Notes: a model not told the origin generated them from the letters alone. Shown: positions 1 to 7,975, counted from the first letter of the stretch. The stretch is DNA of 33,185 nt from Shewanella sp. TC10 (GCF_009663145.1 NZ_VKHR01000059.1:1-33185); one strand, 5' to 3'. Numbers and translations: made by a program.

Positions 1-288
1 GCTAATTTGCGTGATGGAGGCAGGACGCCGACATAGCCTCAGTTGAGCCAGGGATGGCGAATCTGAGGCGATAGCAAATTCGCTCAACGCATTCGGACAC
101 TTCCAACGGAGTCTATTGAGCCCGAAGATTCATTTGTTTAGCAAAAAAACATAGAGTGTTTTGAAAACTAGGAATGTTCAATTTGAATTGAGGTAAGCAA
201 GAAAATTACGTGAGTCCAGACAGGGCCTTTCTCGCACATCCATGTGCTTCAAGGCATTTAGTGCATCCTGCACTTAAGATTTCAGCTA

Positions 289-321
289 GCTTTCGAGGGG
301 AAGGGACGCCCCATCGAAAGC
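289..321. repeat. Stable hairpin 1 in left flank
   Basis: Inverted repeat GCTTTCGAGGGG (289-300) pairs with CCCC (309-312) and TCGAAAGC (314-321), with one bulged A at 313 and an 8-nt loop. No T-tract follows, so it is not an obvious terminator. It may be part of a structured repeat element. Confidence 0.6.
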
Positions 322-432
322 GTTAGTGATTTTGTAGCTTGCCGAAGTAGGCACAAATGAAGTTTAAAGCTGGATGATTCTCCATTGAAATAATCGTTTT
401 TCAGATTATTTCGTGGGAGCGGCAAGGGTGAT

Positions 433-466
433 GCAAGAGGGGGATTGCTGCTGTTTCCCCTCTTGC
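433..466. repeat. Stable hairpin 2 in left flank
   Basis: A perfect 10-bp stem, GCAAGAGGGG (433-442) with CCCCTCTTGC (457-466), and a 14-nt loop. It lies about 110 bp from hairpin 1. Neither has a T-tract, which favours a structured repeat over a terminator. Confidence 0.6.
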
Positions 467-787
467 TCTGGTGTGGGCGAAGCGCCACGACTTTGAGCTA
501 CTCCAAACATAGCTAGACAATGGAAATAAGGTAACTAACGCTATGATAATTAACAATTTAAAAAATAATCATTATTTTGCAGCCACCTTTATCAAGAAAG
601 CCCGTTTAATTTTAAGCTGTAAAAATAAATTAGTGTTTATATCAATCAGATAAAAAATGTAGGATGATATTAATCAATAACTTAAGCCGTCGGCTTTATC
701 AGGCGAGCCGTTCAATAAGCTGTTAAGGGCTTTAAGCTCCGCACCAAATCTCACCGTATTATTGCGGCTGCTGAACCCGATAAATTG

Positions 788-1363
788 ATGAGAATTATGG
801 ATAACGACAGAAATAAAGCTTGGAGACAGGCAAAGGAAGAATGTAAAAAACTCAAAGAAGATGGACATATTGAGAAGCAATTTACTCCAGAGAAAAACTG
901 GAAGCTCATGTACATTCGCTCGAAAAAATTAAAACGAGCTAAACAATTAGGGATTGATTACCCTCCAATTACATTGAGACAAAAATTAGATGATGAAATG
1001 CCAATTGAGGACAGTAATGTGAAAAAAATCCTCTTCATATGTAGTCGTAATCAATGGCGTAGTCCTACTGGAGAGCAAGTTTGGAAGAACCACCCCGAAC
1101 TAAACGTTAGATCAGCTGGTACGAGCCCTAAAGCTAAAAGAACAGTAAACGTCAAAGATATTCAATGGGCAGACGTGATTTTTGTTATGGAAGAAAAGCA
1201 TAAAAACAGGCTTAAAGCTGAATTTACGAGGCTACTAAATTATAAAGATATTCAAGTATTAGATATTCCTGATGATTATCAATATATGGGTAGTGAGTTG
1301 GTAGAGATTATGCAACAAACAGTGGGCAGCTACCTAAGTATTAGCCCGTTAATTGGGCATTAG
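788..1363 (+). CDS. Tyrosine-phosphatase-like protein (COG4551 type), possible N-terminal extension
   Basis: The C-terminal ~114 residues match the small predicted protein-tyrosine-phosphatase family related to low-molecular-weight PTPs. They begin KKILFICSRNQWRSPT, a CX5R-S phosphate loop with nucleophile Cys and binding Arg, and have a late IPDDYQYM segment that probably carries the general acid. Family members are usually about 105-115 aa, and GTG at 1019 has a good GAGG site 8 nt upstream, so that may be the true start. The frame is open for ~77 Lys-rich residues upstream (ATG 788 or 797, no clear ribosome binding site). Either the phosphatase is fused to a small basic domain or an upstream frame reads into it. 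It is the first of four small genes on this strand. Its substrate is unknown. Confidence 0.7.
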   Translation: MRIMDNDRNKAWRQAKEECKKLKEDGHIEKQFTPEKNWKLMYIRSKKLKRAKQLGIDYPPITLRQKLDDEMPIEDSNVKKILFICSRNQWRSPTGEQVWKNHPELNVRSAGTSPKAKRTVNVKDIQWADVIFVMEEKHKNRLKAEFTRLLNYKDIQVLDIPDDYQYMGSELVEIMQQTVGSYLSISPLIGH

Positions 1364-1393
1364 CTGCAAAAGTATAAATCTAAAGGATTAGTT

Positions 1394-1636
1394 ATGAATT
1401 CATTGTCAGAAATTCGTTTTTGGGCATTCTTACTTATTCTGCCCTTTGTCATTATTGGTGCAGTTTATAACATTGGATATTTGGTTGGTTACAACATCAT
1501 GTCACAAGGGGTCGGTTTGCCATTAAATTATGGCTCAATGGGTCTTATTGCTGCTGGTATGTGTTCAATTCGACCTTTTATTAAAACCGTTGGCGAACTC
1601 AAAATTAAAATTGCTAGCAAAAATTCAGTAAACTAG
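1394..1636 (+). CDS. Small two-helix membrane protein, unknown
   Basis: An 80 aa protein preceded by AAGGA about 8 nt before the ATG. Two hydrophobic segments (about residues 9-33 and 45-64) predict an inner-membrane hairpin, followed by a short Lys-rich tail. I do not recognise a family. It sits 30 bp after the phosphatase-like gene and 98 bp before another small membrane protein. The unrelated neighbours and lack of a recognisable pathway fit a cassette-like or accessory patch better than a functional operon. Confidence 0.6.
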   Translation: MNSLSEIRFWAFLLILPFVIIGAVYNIGYLVGYNIMSQGVGLPLNYGSMGLIAAGMCSIRPFIKTVGELKIKIASKNSVN

Positions 1637-1734
1637 AAACCAGCTAACAGGATATTAAGCGAGGACTAAAAGAGTTAATTTACTTGCTTACTGTGATGAA
1701 CCTAATTAACAGACGATATGTGGCAAGGATAGCT

Positions 1735-2127
1735 ATGAATTGGATTCGAATTATAAAATATTGCTTTATTCTTGTTATAGCTCAAACAGGATTAAGTACA
1801 CTGCTATCAGTACTTTGGGGAGTAGATTATTATTCATCTAAATCTTTAAATGAACTACTTATTTATCAAAAACTACCATCTGCGCTCTTAAGTATTTTCA
1901 TTTTAACCATCTATGCTAAACAACAGGTTAACCGAACAATCCTTCACTTAGTGTTATCTTTTTCAACTTGTTCATTACTAAGTTTAACGATGACTTTATT
2001 ACTACTAGGAGAGTTATTTATTTCTCCTATGTGGATGATTAATTTCCCTATTGATGTAATCACTGTTTTAGCTGCATTTTATTTAGGTAAGTCTTTTCGA
2101 GGCATCAATAAAGAAGCCGTACTGTAA
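1735..2127 (+). CDS. Four-helix membrane protein, unknown
   Basis: The open frame begins at a TTG at 1684, but ATG 1735 has an AAGGA site 5 nt upstream and is the better start, giving 130 aa beginning MNWIRIIKYC. Four hydrophobic stretches are visible, and the C-terminus is short and charged (SFRGINKEAVL). No family recognised. It is AT-rich like its neighbours and lies between two other small orphan genes. Confidence 0.6.
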   Translation: MNWIRIIKYCFILVIAQTGLSTLLSVLWGVDYYSSKSLNELLIYQKLPSALLSIFILTIYAKQQVNRTILHLVLSFSTCSLLSLTMTLLLLGELFISPMWMINFPIDVITVLAAFYLGKSFRGINKEAVL

Positions 2128-2157
2128 AAAATTGTTTGATAAAACAACTCCAATTCA

Positions 2158-2180
2158 GCGTCTAAGTCGGCGTTAAATGC
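2158..2180 (+). repeat. attC-like 3' end (GGCGTTAAAT core)
   Basis: The sequence GTCTAAGTCGGCGTTAAAT just before the next small gene resembles the 3' half of an integron attC site. GTTAAAT fits the GTTRRRY core, and the bases before it resemble the spacer before the core in VCR-type sites. I could not find a matching 5' half just upstream, so this is a fragment at best. Confidence 0.3.
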
Positions 2181-2191
2181 CTAAGGGAGCT

Positions 2192-2422
2192 ATGCATAGA
2201 ATTCAACTTTTAGTACTTATTTCAGTATGTTTATTTTGTTATTCCCCCAAGGCTATTGAGCTATGTATTAACGAAATAGAATTGGATATTGATAAGCCTC
2301 TTTTAGATAAATCTCTTGCTAAAGCAGGCGTATACGCTGACGAAATTTACGGTAAAAGTTGTATCATAGTTGCAAAGTGCGGGCGTTGGCGTTCGGTAAA
2401 TAACAAGTCGCTTAAAAGATAA
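2192..2422 (+). CDS. Small exported protein, unknown
   Basis: The start at 2192 is chosen because AAGGGAG lies just upstream; ATG 2177 sits inside the attC-like core. The product is 76 aa with an N-terminal hydrophobic segment (MHRIQLLVLISVCLFCYSPKA) that reads as a signal peptide. A short acidic mature part follows, with Cys residues and a basic C-terminus. The last codons overlap an attC-like TAACAAGTCGCTTAAAAG, the usual way cassette genes end. I recognise no family. Confidence 0.5.
   Translation: MHRIQLLVLISVCLFCYSPKAIELCINEIELDIDKPLLDKSLAKAGVYADEIYGKSCIIVAKCGRWRSVNNKSLKR
2401..2418 (+). repeat. attC-like 5' end at gene terminus
   Basis: TAACAAGTCGCTTAAAAG overlaps the end of the small exported gene. 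TAACAA followed by a CGC..TTAA stretch is the usual look of the left end of attC sites in marine Gammaproteobacteria. The expected right half is absent; chromosomal sequence with a terminator and the glycosyltransferase follows. Probable truncated attC. Confidence 0.35.
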
Positions 2423-2438
2423 AAGCTGTTAGCTTTTA
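2420..2438. terminator. Weak bidirectional hairpin
   Basis: TAAAAGCT-GTT-AGCTTTTA is a perfect palindromic stem with A and T flanks between convergent genes. It has little GC, so terminator strength is doubtful. Confidence 0.4.
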
Positions 2439-2476
2439 AGGCTCTATTTCCTACTGTAACCTTCCTAAAATACCCC

Positions 2477-3661
2477 CTACTTATCTGCCAACAATTGCTT
2501 AAACAAGCTTTTCCATGCTTGTTGTAGTTCTTGCCATTGCTGAGTTTTCCATTGATTGATATAGCTTGTATTAGAACCTGTACTAAAATCTGAATTTGGC
2601 TCAACACTTGAGTCATCAGTATCAGTAGTGACTTGATTACTATCAAATGAACTTGATACCCCAGATTGCGACGATAATTGGGACAAAAATTGCGACAAGA
2701 ACAGGTCAATAGCATCTGTTATCGAATCAGCAGAAATAGGCTCTGCAATTGGGGTAATCCCAGATTGATGACCACCGTTCATCGAATGAAGCGTTGAGTG
2801 TTGGTTAATTTGATCCCCTAAGCCGTCCACTTGGCTTGAAATAATCGGTTTATTCATTGCTAATGATTCGATAAATATCAGCCCAAAGGGTTCCCACCTT
2901 GAGGGGATAATCACCGCATCGCAGGCTTGTAAAAAGCTGGGTACATCATCAACTTTACCGACAAATTCAACATTAGTTACCTTTGCTGCTAGCGCCTTTA
3001 GCTGGGCCTCTTGCTCTCCTTCTCCCGCTAATATCAATCGACAAGGCTGCTTTACCAACTGCATGGCGTTAATTAGTAGATCAAAGCCTTTTTGACGATG
3101 AAAGCGGCCGTAAGCGGCGATGACAGGAATAGTATTATCACTTTTTTGCAGCGGCATATTATTGCTAGTCTTGAATGCGGTTAAATCTCGTCCTTGTCCT
3201 AATAACGCGACTTTGTCAGGATTGGCTAGCTTATTATCCAACATCCATTTTTGTTGTGATGGTGCAATGGCAATGATGCTATCCATCAACCAATAATTGA
3301 GTTTTAACATCCAATAAAAGCGAGTTGGCGACTTTATTTGCTGAACCACAAACTGCTCGCTGTAATGATGTTCTTGCAGGACAAATTTAGCCTTAGGATG
3401 GCGTAATTTAAAACGTGCAATATTAACTAAATTACGCCAATTTGATGCGCCATGAAGGCAGATAATGTCGGCTGTGGTGTTTAATATCACCGCCTTGGAG
3501 AAGTCCACGTATTGAATGTCGAACCTAAAGTCGTTTTGCAGCTCAGAGCCACACAAACTCTGCAGCGCAAAATTAACGCCGCCCATGTTTGGGTCGTCAA
3601 CACAATGCAATACTTGTGGCAGCGACTGACACTGGCTTTGAGACAAGGATTTAGGCTTCAC
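2477..3661 (-). CDS. Glycosyltransferase family 4 (GT-B fold)
   Basis: A 394 aa cytoplasmic GT-B enzyme that transfers a sugar from an NDP-sugar, probably in surface polysaccharide or LPS assembly; the acceptor is unknown. The N-terminal half starts with a beta strand and Gly-rich loop (HCVDDPNMGGVN, about residues 19-30). The C-terminal GT1 domain is clear: AAYGRFHRQKGFDLL (182-196), AGEGEQEAQL (212-221), and the EX7E motif EPFGLIFIE (257-265) that binds the donor. The start is GTG with AAGGAG 4 nt upstream. Oddly, residues about 322-370 form a Ser/Gln/Asp/Thr-rich low-complexity tract near the C-terminus that family members do not need. It stands alone, with no other sugar genes nearby. Confidence 0.85.
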   Translation of the reverse strand: MKPKSLSQSQCQSLPQVLHCVDDPNMGGVNFALQSLCGSELQNDFRFDIQYVDFSKAVILNTTADIICLHGASNWRNLVNIARFKLRHPKAKFVLQEHHYSEQFVVQQIKSPTRFYWMLKLNYWLMDSIIAIAPSQQKWMLDNKLANPDKVALLGQGRDLTAFKTSNNMPLQKSDNTIPVIAAYGRFHRQKGFDLLINAMQLVKQPCRLILAGEGEQEAQLKALAAKVTNVEFVGKVDDVPSFLQACDAVIIPSRWEPFGLIFIESLAMNKPIISSQVDGLGDQINQHSTLHSMNGGHQSGITPIAEPISADSITDAIDLFLSQFLSQLSSQSGVSSSFDSNQVTTDTDDSSVEPNSDFSTGSNTSYINQWKTQQWQELQQAWKSLFKQLLADK

Positions 3662-3803
3662 TTAGCTCCTTGGTATACAAATTCGTATCACTGAATAATG
3701 GAAACTAAAGATTCAGTTGTGAGAGTTAAAAATTGTTTCACTAAGATAAACATAACCTTATCTTCATCAACTGGCAAAGTTTGCATGGGTAAACAGCCAA
3801 TAA

Positions 3804-3829
3804 AAAAGCTAGCAATCATGCTAGCCTTT
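3804..3829 (-). terminator. Terminator of the nfeD-SPFH operon
   Basis: GCTAGC (3808-3813) pairs with GCTAGC (3820-3825). Read on the minus strand the hairpin is followed by TTTTTT, about 35 bp past the stop of the last SPFH gene. Confidence 0.7.
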
Positions 3830-3861
3830 ATTCAGTATTCATTTACACAGTTATGGCGCTG

Positions 3862-4800
3862 CTATTTCTTGAATTCGTCTTCAAGACCCATAGTATTCAT
3901 CCATTGATCAAAATGGATTAAATTAGCAGGTAACACCACACGGTTTTCGGCATCGCTTAATCCTTCAAGCTGTTTAAAGTACTGCTCACCTAATTGTAAG
4001 CGTAGTGCACTTTGACCGCCTGGTTTTGATATCACAACCGCTAATTGTTCGATGGATTCAGCAGTCGCTTTTGCCAGCGTTAAAATCTCTTCCGCTTTAC
4101 CTTCAGCTTCATTGATAATACGCTGCATTTCACCTTCTGAGCGGTTAATGGTTTCAGCCATAACACCTTCAGAGCGGTTAATTTTACTTTGCTTATCACC
4201 TTCACTTTGAGCCAGTAATGCACGGCGCTCACGTTCAGCGTTTACCTGCATTTCCATGGCATTTTTAACCGTTTCAGGTGGGGTAATATTCTTGATTTCA
4301 TAACGATGAACTCGAATTCCCCAAATCGCACCCGCTTCATCAAGTACTTCAACAACCTTGGCAGAAATAATATCACGCTCTTCAAAGGTGCGGTCTAAAT
4401 CAAGCGTACCAATCACTGAACGTGTGGTAGTTTGGGCTAATTGAATCGCCGCGTAACGATAGTCAGTAATCCCATAACTTGCTTTGACAGGGTCGACCAC
4501 TGAGATATAAATCACCCCATCCACTTCAACATTCACTTCATCACTTGAGAAACATTCCTGCGGCGGTACATCAATGGTTTCTTCTTTTAAGTCATGAATA
4601 TAGGCCACTTTATCAATGAATGGCACTAAGGCATGAAAACCAGCGTCTAAGGTGTTGTGGTACTTACCTAAGCGCTCAACAATGTAAGCTGACTTAGTCG
4701 GTACTAAACGTATAGATTGGAATAATTTCAGCACAAATACTAAAAAGATTGCGCCCCAAATAATCATCACGATGAAATCAGTATCAATTCCGTTTAACAT
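3862..4800 (-). CDS. SPFH/stomatin-like membrane protein (second in operon)
   Basis: A 312 aa prohibitin-homology (band 7) protein of the stomatin/QmcA type. A single N-terminal transmembrane helix (about residues 9-29) anchors it. The SPFH domain follows (VERLGKYHNTLDAGFHALVPF, then DVPPQECFSSDEVNVEVDG and AQTTTRSVIGTLDLD). Next comes an Ala/Glu-rich coiled coil with repeated SEG units (about 185-245). Such proteins oligomerise at membrane microdomains and often work with NfeD partners and membrane proteases. Its ATG overlaps the stop of the preceding paralogue (TAATG), which implies translational coupling. A function in membrane organisation is inferred from family and context. Confidence 0.9.
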   Translation of the reverse strand: MLNGIDTDFIVMIIWGAIFLVFVLKLFQSIRLVPTKSAYIVERLGKYHNTLDAGFHALVPFIDKVAYIHDLKEETIDVPPQECFSSDEVNVEVDGVIYISVVDPVKASYGITDYRYAAIQLAQTTTRSVIGTLDLDRTFEERDIISAKVVEVLDEAGAIWGIRVHRYEIKNITPPETVKNAMEMQVNAERERRALLAQSEGDKQSKINRSEGVMAETINRSEGEMQRIINEAEGKAEEILTLAKATAESIEQLAVVISKPGGQSALRLQLGEQYFKQLEGLSDAENRVVLPANLIHFDQWMNTMGLEDEFKK

Positions 4801-5735
4801 TATCGTGCTCCTTTTGTGGCTGAAGATGGTTTAGCGACTGCATGGGTGACTTGCTCCATCCCTTCAAAAAAACCTTCAAGCTTGGCCATTTCAGCAGGCA
4901 CAATCGACACTTGAGATTCAGAAAGGATATTACCCACTTGGCTAATAAACTGTTCTTTAAGCATCATGTTCATCGCATCATTACCACCTTCATTAGCCAG
5001 CGCGGTACAAACCATATCCATACCTTCTGATTTTGCTTTGGCAATAATGGTGATTTGTTGCCCTGAACCTACCGCTTCATTAATCCGCTTTTGCTTTTGG
5101 CCTTCTGACAAGTTAATTGCTTCTTGGCGCTCACCTTGTGAGATGTTAATCATTGCGTCTTTTTCAGCGTTAGCTAAGGTAATTTCAGCACGCTTACGAC
5201 GCTCTGCTTCCATTTGTTTTTCAAGGGTATGAATAACATGGATTGAAGGGGTGATGTTTTTGATCTCATAACGCAGTACTTTAATCCCCCAAGGATCAGA
5301 AGCGATATCAATTTCGCGAACAATGGATTCATTCAAGCTGTCACGCTCTGAAAAGGTTTGCGATAAGGTTAACTTACCGATTTCAGAACGCATGGTGGTT
5401 TGCGCAAGATTAACTGCAGCGCGGCGGTAGTTTTCGATACCATAGCTGGCTAACTTGCCATCCATGACTTTTAAGTACACTAAACCATCCACTTCCAACT
5501 GGGTGTTATCTTTTGAGATACAGCTTTGTGGTGGCACATCTAATACTTCTTCGCGGGTATCATGGCGATAAGCAACGCGATCAACGAATGGCACAAGAAA
5601 ATGAAACCCAGGTTTTAATACGGTTCTAAATTTGCCTAATCGCTCAATCACATTGACCTCGCGCATCGGGACAATCAACATCAGTTTATATAAAATAAAC
5701 CCGATAATTAAAAAAGCTATGGTTAGTTCAAACAT
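4800..5735 (-). CDS. SPFH/stomatin-like membrane protein (first of pair)
   Basis: A 311 aa paralogue of the next gene in the operon, with an N-terminal membrane helix (about 3-21), the SPFH core (VIERLGKFRTVLKPGFHFLVPF; DVPPQSCISKDNTQLEVDG; AQTTMRSEIGKLTLSQTF) and a long charged coiled coil from about residue 175. The ribosome binding site is strong (AAGGGGAAGT before ATG). The gene is 192 bp downstream of nfeD. The two SPFH proteins share the same architecture but differ substantially, so they may form hetero-oligomers, as some bacterial HflK/HflC-like pairs do. That last point is inference. Confidence 0.9.
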   Translation of the reverse strand: MFELTIAFLIIGFILYKLMLIVPMREVNVIERLGKFRTVLKPGFHFLVPFVDRVAYRHDTREEVLDVPPQSCISKDNTQLEVDGLVYLKVMDGKLASYGIENYRRAAVNLAQTTMRSEIGKLTLSQTFSERDSLNESIVREIDIASDPWGIKVLRYEIKNITPSIHVIHTLEKQMEAERRKRAEITLANAEKDAMINISQGERQEAINLSEGQKQKRINEAVGSGQQITIIAKAKSEGMDMVCTALANEGGNDAMNMMLKEQFISQVGNILSESQVSIVPAEMAKLEGFFEGMEQVTHAVAKPSSATKGAR

Positions 5736-5765
5736 ACTTCCCCTTCCTTTTGAAAATAATCTTGC

Positions 5766-5799
5766 ACATCATTAGCCAGCTAACTGTCAGTAATGATGT
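5766..5799. repeat. Inverted repeat between nfeD and SPFH genes
   Basis: ACATCATTA (5766-5774) pairs with TAATGATGT (5791-5799) around a 16-nt loop, with no T-tract. It could be an RNA processing or stability hairpin, or an operator, within the nfeD-SPFH transcript. Confidence 0.4.
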
Positions 5800-5927
5800 C
5801 GATAATTTTGATTTGATACGTTCATTGAACACGCAAACTCAATCACGTTTTATTGGATAACCTTTTTTTGTGTTAATCGCATTAGTAGCGTGAATAGCGC
5901 TAAAAACGCTTATAACGGACGAAAGGC

Positions 5928-6398
5928 CTAACTTGGTGCTTCGGTTTCTACATAAGGCTCAACAATAAGGGCAATGTTCTCACGGCAAATAATCCGTACT
6001 TTGCTCCCAGATTTTATCTCAGTGCCATCGCCTAACGCAGGCCATTCAGTACCAGAGAATGTGACTCGGCCTTCTTGCTCACCTGGGCCAATATCCGCTT
6101 TTACCGTGACAACTTGATTATATAAATCCATTTCTTCATCGGTATTATCAACATGCGCATCGCCACCAATCATTCTTTGGGTGATATGACGAAAACTCAG
6201 TAACAACACAATTGAAGTGATAAACCATAAGGTGAAGCTTTGCGTCGCTCCATCAACAATGCCTGCAAATAATGCTGCAGCAACAATAACGCAGGCAGCG
6301 CCCAGTAGGATAACGACACCGCCGGGAATGATAATTTCCGCGATCATTAAGACAAGACCAACAATTAACCAAATGCTGGTTGTATTTGAAAACTCCAT
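5928..6398 (-). CDS. NfeD-like membrane protein (short form)
   Basis: A 156 aa short NfeD homologue. Three or four hydrophobic helices (about residues 9-24, 27-49, 54-69) include the IAEIIIPGG turn typical of the family, followed by a soluble C-terminal OB-fold-like domain (about 88-150). It lacks the ClpP-like protease domain of long NfeD proteins. A strong AGGGGGG site precedes ATG. It leads an operon with two SPFH proteins, the classical partnership in which NfeD assists stomatin-type scaffolds. Confidence 0.88.
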   Translation of the reverse strand: MEFSNTTSIWLIVGLVLMIAEIIIPGGVVILLGAACVIVAAALFAGIVDGATQSFTLWFITSIVLLLSFRHITQRMIGGDAHVDNTDEEMDLYNQVVTVKADIGPGEQEGRVTFSGTEWPALGDGTEIKSGSKVRIICRENIALIVEPYVETEAPS

Positions 6399-6450
6399 AT
6401 ACCCCCCTGTAAAAACGTTATCATTAAATCCTTTAAGCTATTGAACCCAG

Positions 6451-6475
6451 GTATGTTTCCTGTTTGTGGAAACCT
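6451..6475. promoter_or_regulatory. Inverted repeat upstream of nfeD, possible operator
   Basis: GTTTCC (6455-6460) and GGAAAC (6468-6473) are separated by 7 nt, with further partial symmetry outside, about 60 bp upstream of nfeD. It could be a binding site or a leader hairpin. No regulator is identified. Confidence 0.3.
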
Positions 6476-6642
6476 GTTTATGACCCCGAATTTAGATAGA
6501 CTTGATAACAATTGGAATGCCATTTAACTAACGACATAATATGTCAACAATACAGTAAAACGATGAAATTGCAATCACATTAGCCTTTAAGAAAGGTTCG
6601 TTTACATTAAACTTGTTTCATAATGGCCTAAAATAAAGCAAC

Positions 6643-6668
6643 AAAAAAGGCGCCTAAGCGCCTTTAAT
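6643..6668 (-). terminator. Terminator of uridine phosphorylase gene
   Basis: AAAGGCGC (6646-6653), loop CTAA, GCGCCTTT (6658-6665). On the minus strand the hairpin ends in TTTTTT, 36 bp after the stop codon. Confidence 0.85.
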
Positions 6669-6701
6669 TACAATAAGTTAACTGAATAAACTTATTAAAA
6701 A

Positions 6702-7460
6702 TTAAGCTAATAATTTACGAGCCGCATCAACCACAATGGTAATTGCACTGACTTCGGTTTTCTTCATCATTGCTTCATCAGGGATCTCTTGCTGAGTACG
6801 ATTCACAATCACACCTGCAACACACGCAGCTCGCCAGCCTTGCGATGCACACATAGTGAATAAGGTCGCTGATTCCATTTCGTAGTTCAATACGCCCATT
6901 GATTGCCACTCTTTCATAGAGCCAACAAAACGGCTAGTCACTCGACCAGATACGGTATCGTAACGTTCTTGTCCTGGGTAGAAAGTATCTGAAGAAGCGG
7001 TAATACCCACATGAGGCTCTAAACCGTAGTCACGACACGCTGCAACCATAGCGGTTGTACAATTAAAGTCAGCTGCTGCTGGGAACTCTAGAGGAGCAAA
7101 ATGTAAACTTGCGCCATCTAAACGAACCGAGGCTTGTGTAACAATCACATCGCCAACATTAACTTGTGGTTGAATAGCACCGGTTGTACCAACACGTAAG
7201 AAAGTGGTTACGCCTAATTGAGCTAACTCTTCTACTGCGATTGAAGTTGATGGACCACCAATGCCTGTTGAACAAACCACTACCGCTTTACCATCAATAT
7301 AAGCAAGATAACTGGTATATTCACGGTGACTTGCTAAAAACGTCGCGTTGTCCATTAATTCAGCAATACGCTTAACTCGCTCTGGATCGCCAGGCACAAT
7401 TGCCATGGTTGCGCCATCAAGCATTTGCTTGGTTAAACCTAAGTGAAATACGTCGGCCAT
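6702..7460 (-). CDS. udp: Uridine phosphorylase
   Basis: This cytosolic enzyme splits uridine with phosphate to uracil and ribose-1-phosphate in pyrimidine salvage. The 252 aa product closely tracks the E. coli enzyme (253 aa): SDVFHLGLTK-like N-terminus, AIVPGDPERV phosphate loop, STGIGGPSTSIAVEELAQLG, GTTGAIQP, ASVRLDGASLHFAPLEFP, SSDTFYPGQERYDT, and the MESATL segment that contacts ribose. The frame is open six codons further up, but ATG 7460 (MADVFHLGL) fits the family and has AAAGGGG 8 nt upstream. It is monocistronic, with two CRP-like sites upstream and a terminator downstream. Confidence 0.97.
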   Translation of the reverse strand: MADVFHLGLTKQMLDGATMAIVPGDPERVKRIAELMDNATFLASHREYTSYLAYIDGKAVVVCSTGIGGPSTSIAVEELAQLGVTTFLRVGTTGAIQPQVNVGDVIVTQASVRLDGASLHFAPLEFPAAADFNCTTAMVAACRDYGLEPHVGITASSDTFYPGQERYDTVSGRVTSRFVGSMKEWQSMGVLNYEMESATLFTMCASQGWRAACVAGVIVNRTQQEIPDEAMMKKTEVSAITIVVDAARKLLA

Positions 7461-7533
7461 GTTGAAAACCCCTTTCATTATTGAATATAAAATCCTAATT
7501 GTGTCGACTTTAACCCACTATTCCCTCAGTTAA

Positions 7534-7549
7534 GGTTAACTCGATCACA
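7534..7549 (-). promoter_or_regulatory. CRP-like site proximal to udp
   Basis: GTTA-N6-TCAC (7535-7548) matches 7 of 8 positions of the CRP core GTGA-N6-TCAC. A possible -10 (minus-strand TAAAGT, 7507-7512) lies 28 bp away, the same geometry as the cytochrome promoters in this window. CRP control of udp is established in E. coli. Confidence 0.45.
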
Positions 7550-7577
7550 TAAAGCTTGATATTTATAAAACGATTGC

Positions 7578-7593
7578 TGTGACAAATTTACAA
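7578..7593 (-). promoter_or_regulatory. CRP-like site distal to udp
   Basis: TGTGA-N6-TACA (core 7579-7592) matches 7 of 8 core positions and lies 44 bp upstream of the proximal site. Paired CRP sites are known for E. coli udp, where CytR acts between them. No CytR site was identified here. Confidence 0.35.
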
Positions 7594-7765
7594 ACGTAAT
7601 CATTAATCGCTAATTTAGCGCACCATAAACCACCTAAAAAATAATAGCTAATTTTAGTTCATTCAGGCCAATTTTACCCAATCAAGCAATAGTTGATCTT
7701 AGTCACGTTCCTCTTGCCAAACTAGGCGTAGTTTTAAGGTATCACTAGAAAAAAGGAGTTGTTCT

Positions 7766-7975
7766 ATGTTTCCAGAGTACCGCGATTTAATCAGTAAATT
7801 AAAAACATCAAATGCACATTTTTCAAAGATTTTTGATGAGCACAATCAGTTAGATGAACAAATTAAGCACCACGAAAAACACTATAGTAGTGACACGACT
7901 CCTGAACTTAAAGTTATGAAATCAAAGAAGCTACATTTAAAAGAAGAGATTTATACCATGCTGAAAAAGCAGTAA
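7766..7975 (+). CDS. YdcH-like DUF465 protein
   Basis: A 69 aa, charged, all-helical protein of the DUF465/YdcH family. The N-terminus MFPEYRDLISKLKTSNAHFSKIFDEHNQLD and the Lys-rich second helix (LKVMKSKKLHLKEEIYTML) are the standard two-helix pattern with full family length. The biochemical role is unknown. AAGGAG stands 7 nt before ATG. It converges on the YtfJ-like gene with a shared terminator. Confidence 0.88.
   Translation: MFPEYRDLISKLKTSNAHFSKIFDEHNQLDEQIKHHEKHYSSDTTPELKVMKSKKLHLKEEIYTMLKKQ

Larger units (their letters stand above)
1..787. other. Non-coding, hairpin-rich left flank
   Basis: I see no convincing gene here. Short open frames on the minus strand (282-488 and 674-880) have low-complexity or atypical translations and no ribosome binding site. 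The stretch contains two stable inverted repeats (289-321 and 433-466). At its right end (about 680-787) an open plus-strand segment with no start codon of its own ends in a TGA that overlaps the ATG at 788. It may belong to a dispersed Shewanella repeat; that is an impression of familiarity, not a search result. Confidence 0.5.

Noticed and set aside
282..488. 68-codon minus-strand frame in the left flank
   Set aside because: Ser/Pro/Leu-rich translation crossing both hairpins, with no ribosome binding site; probably not a gene.
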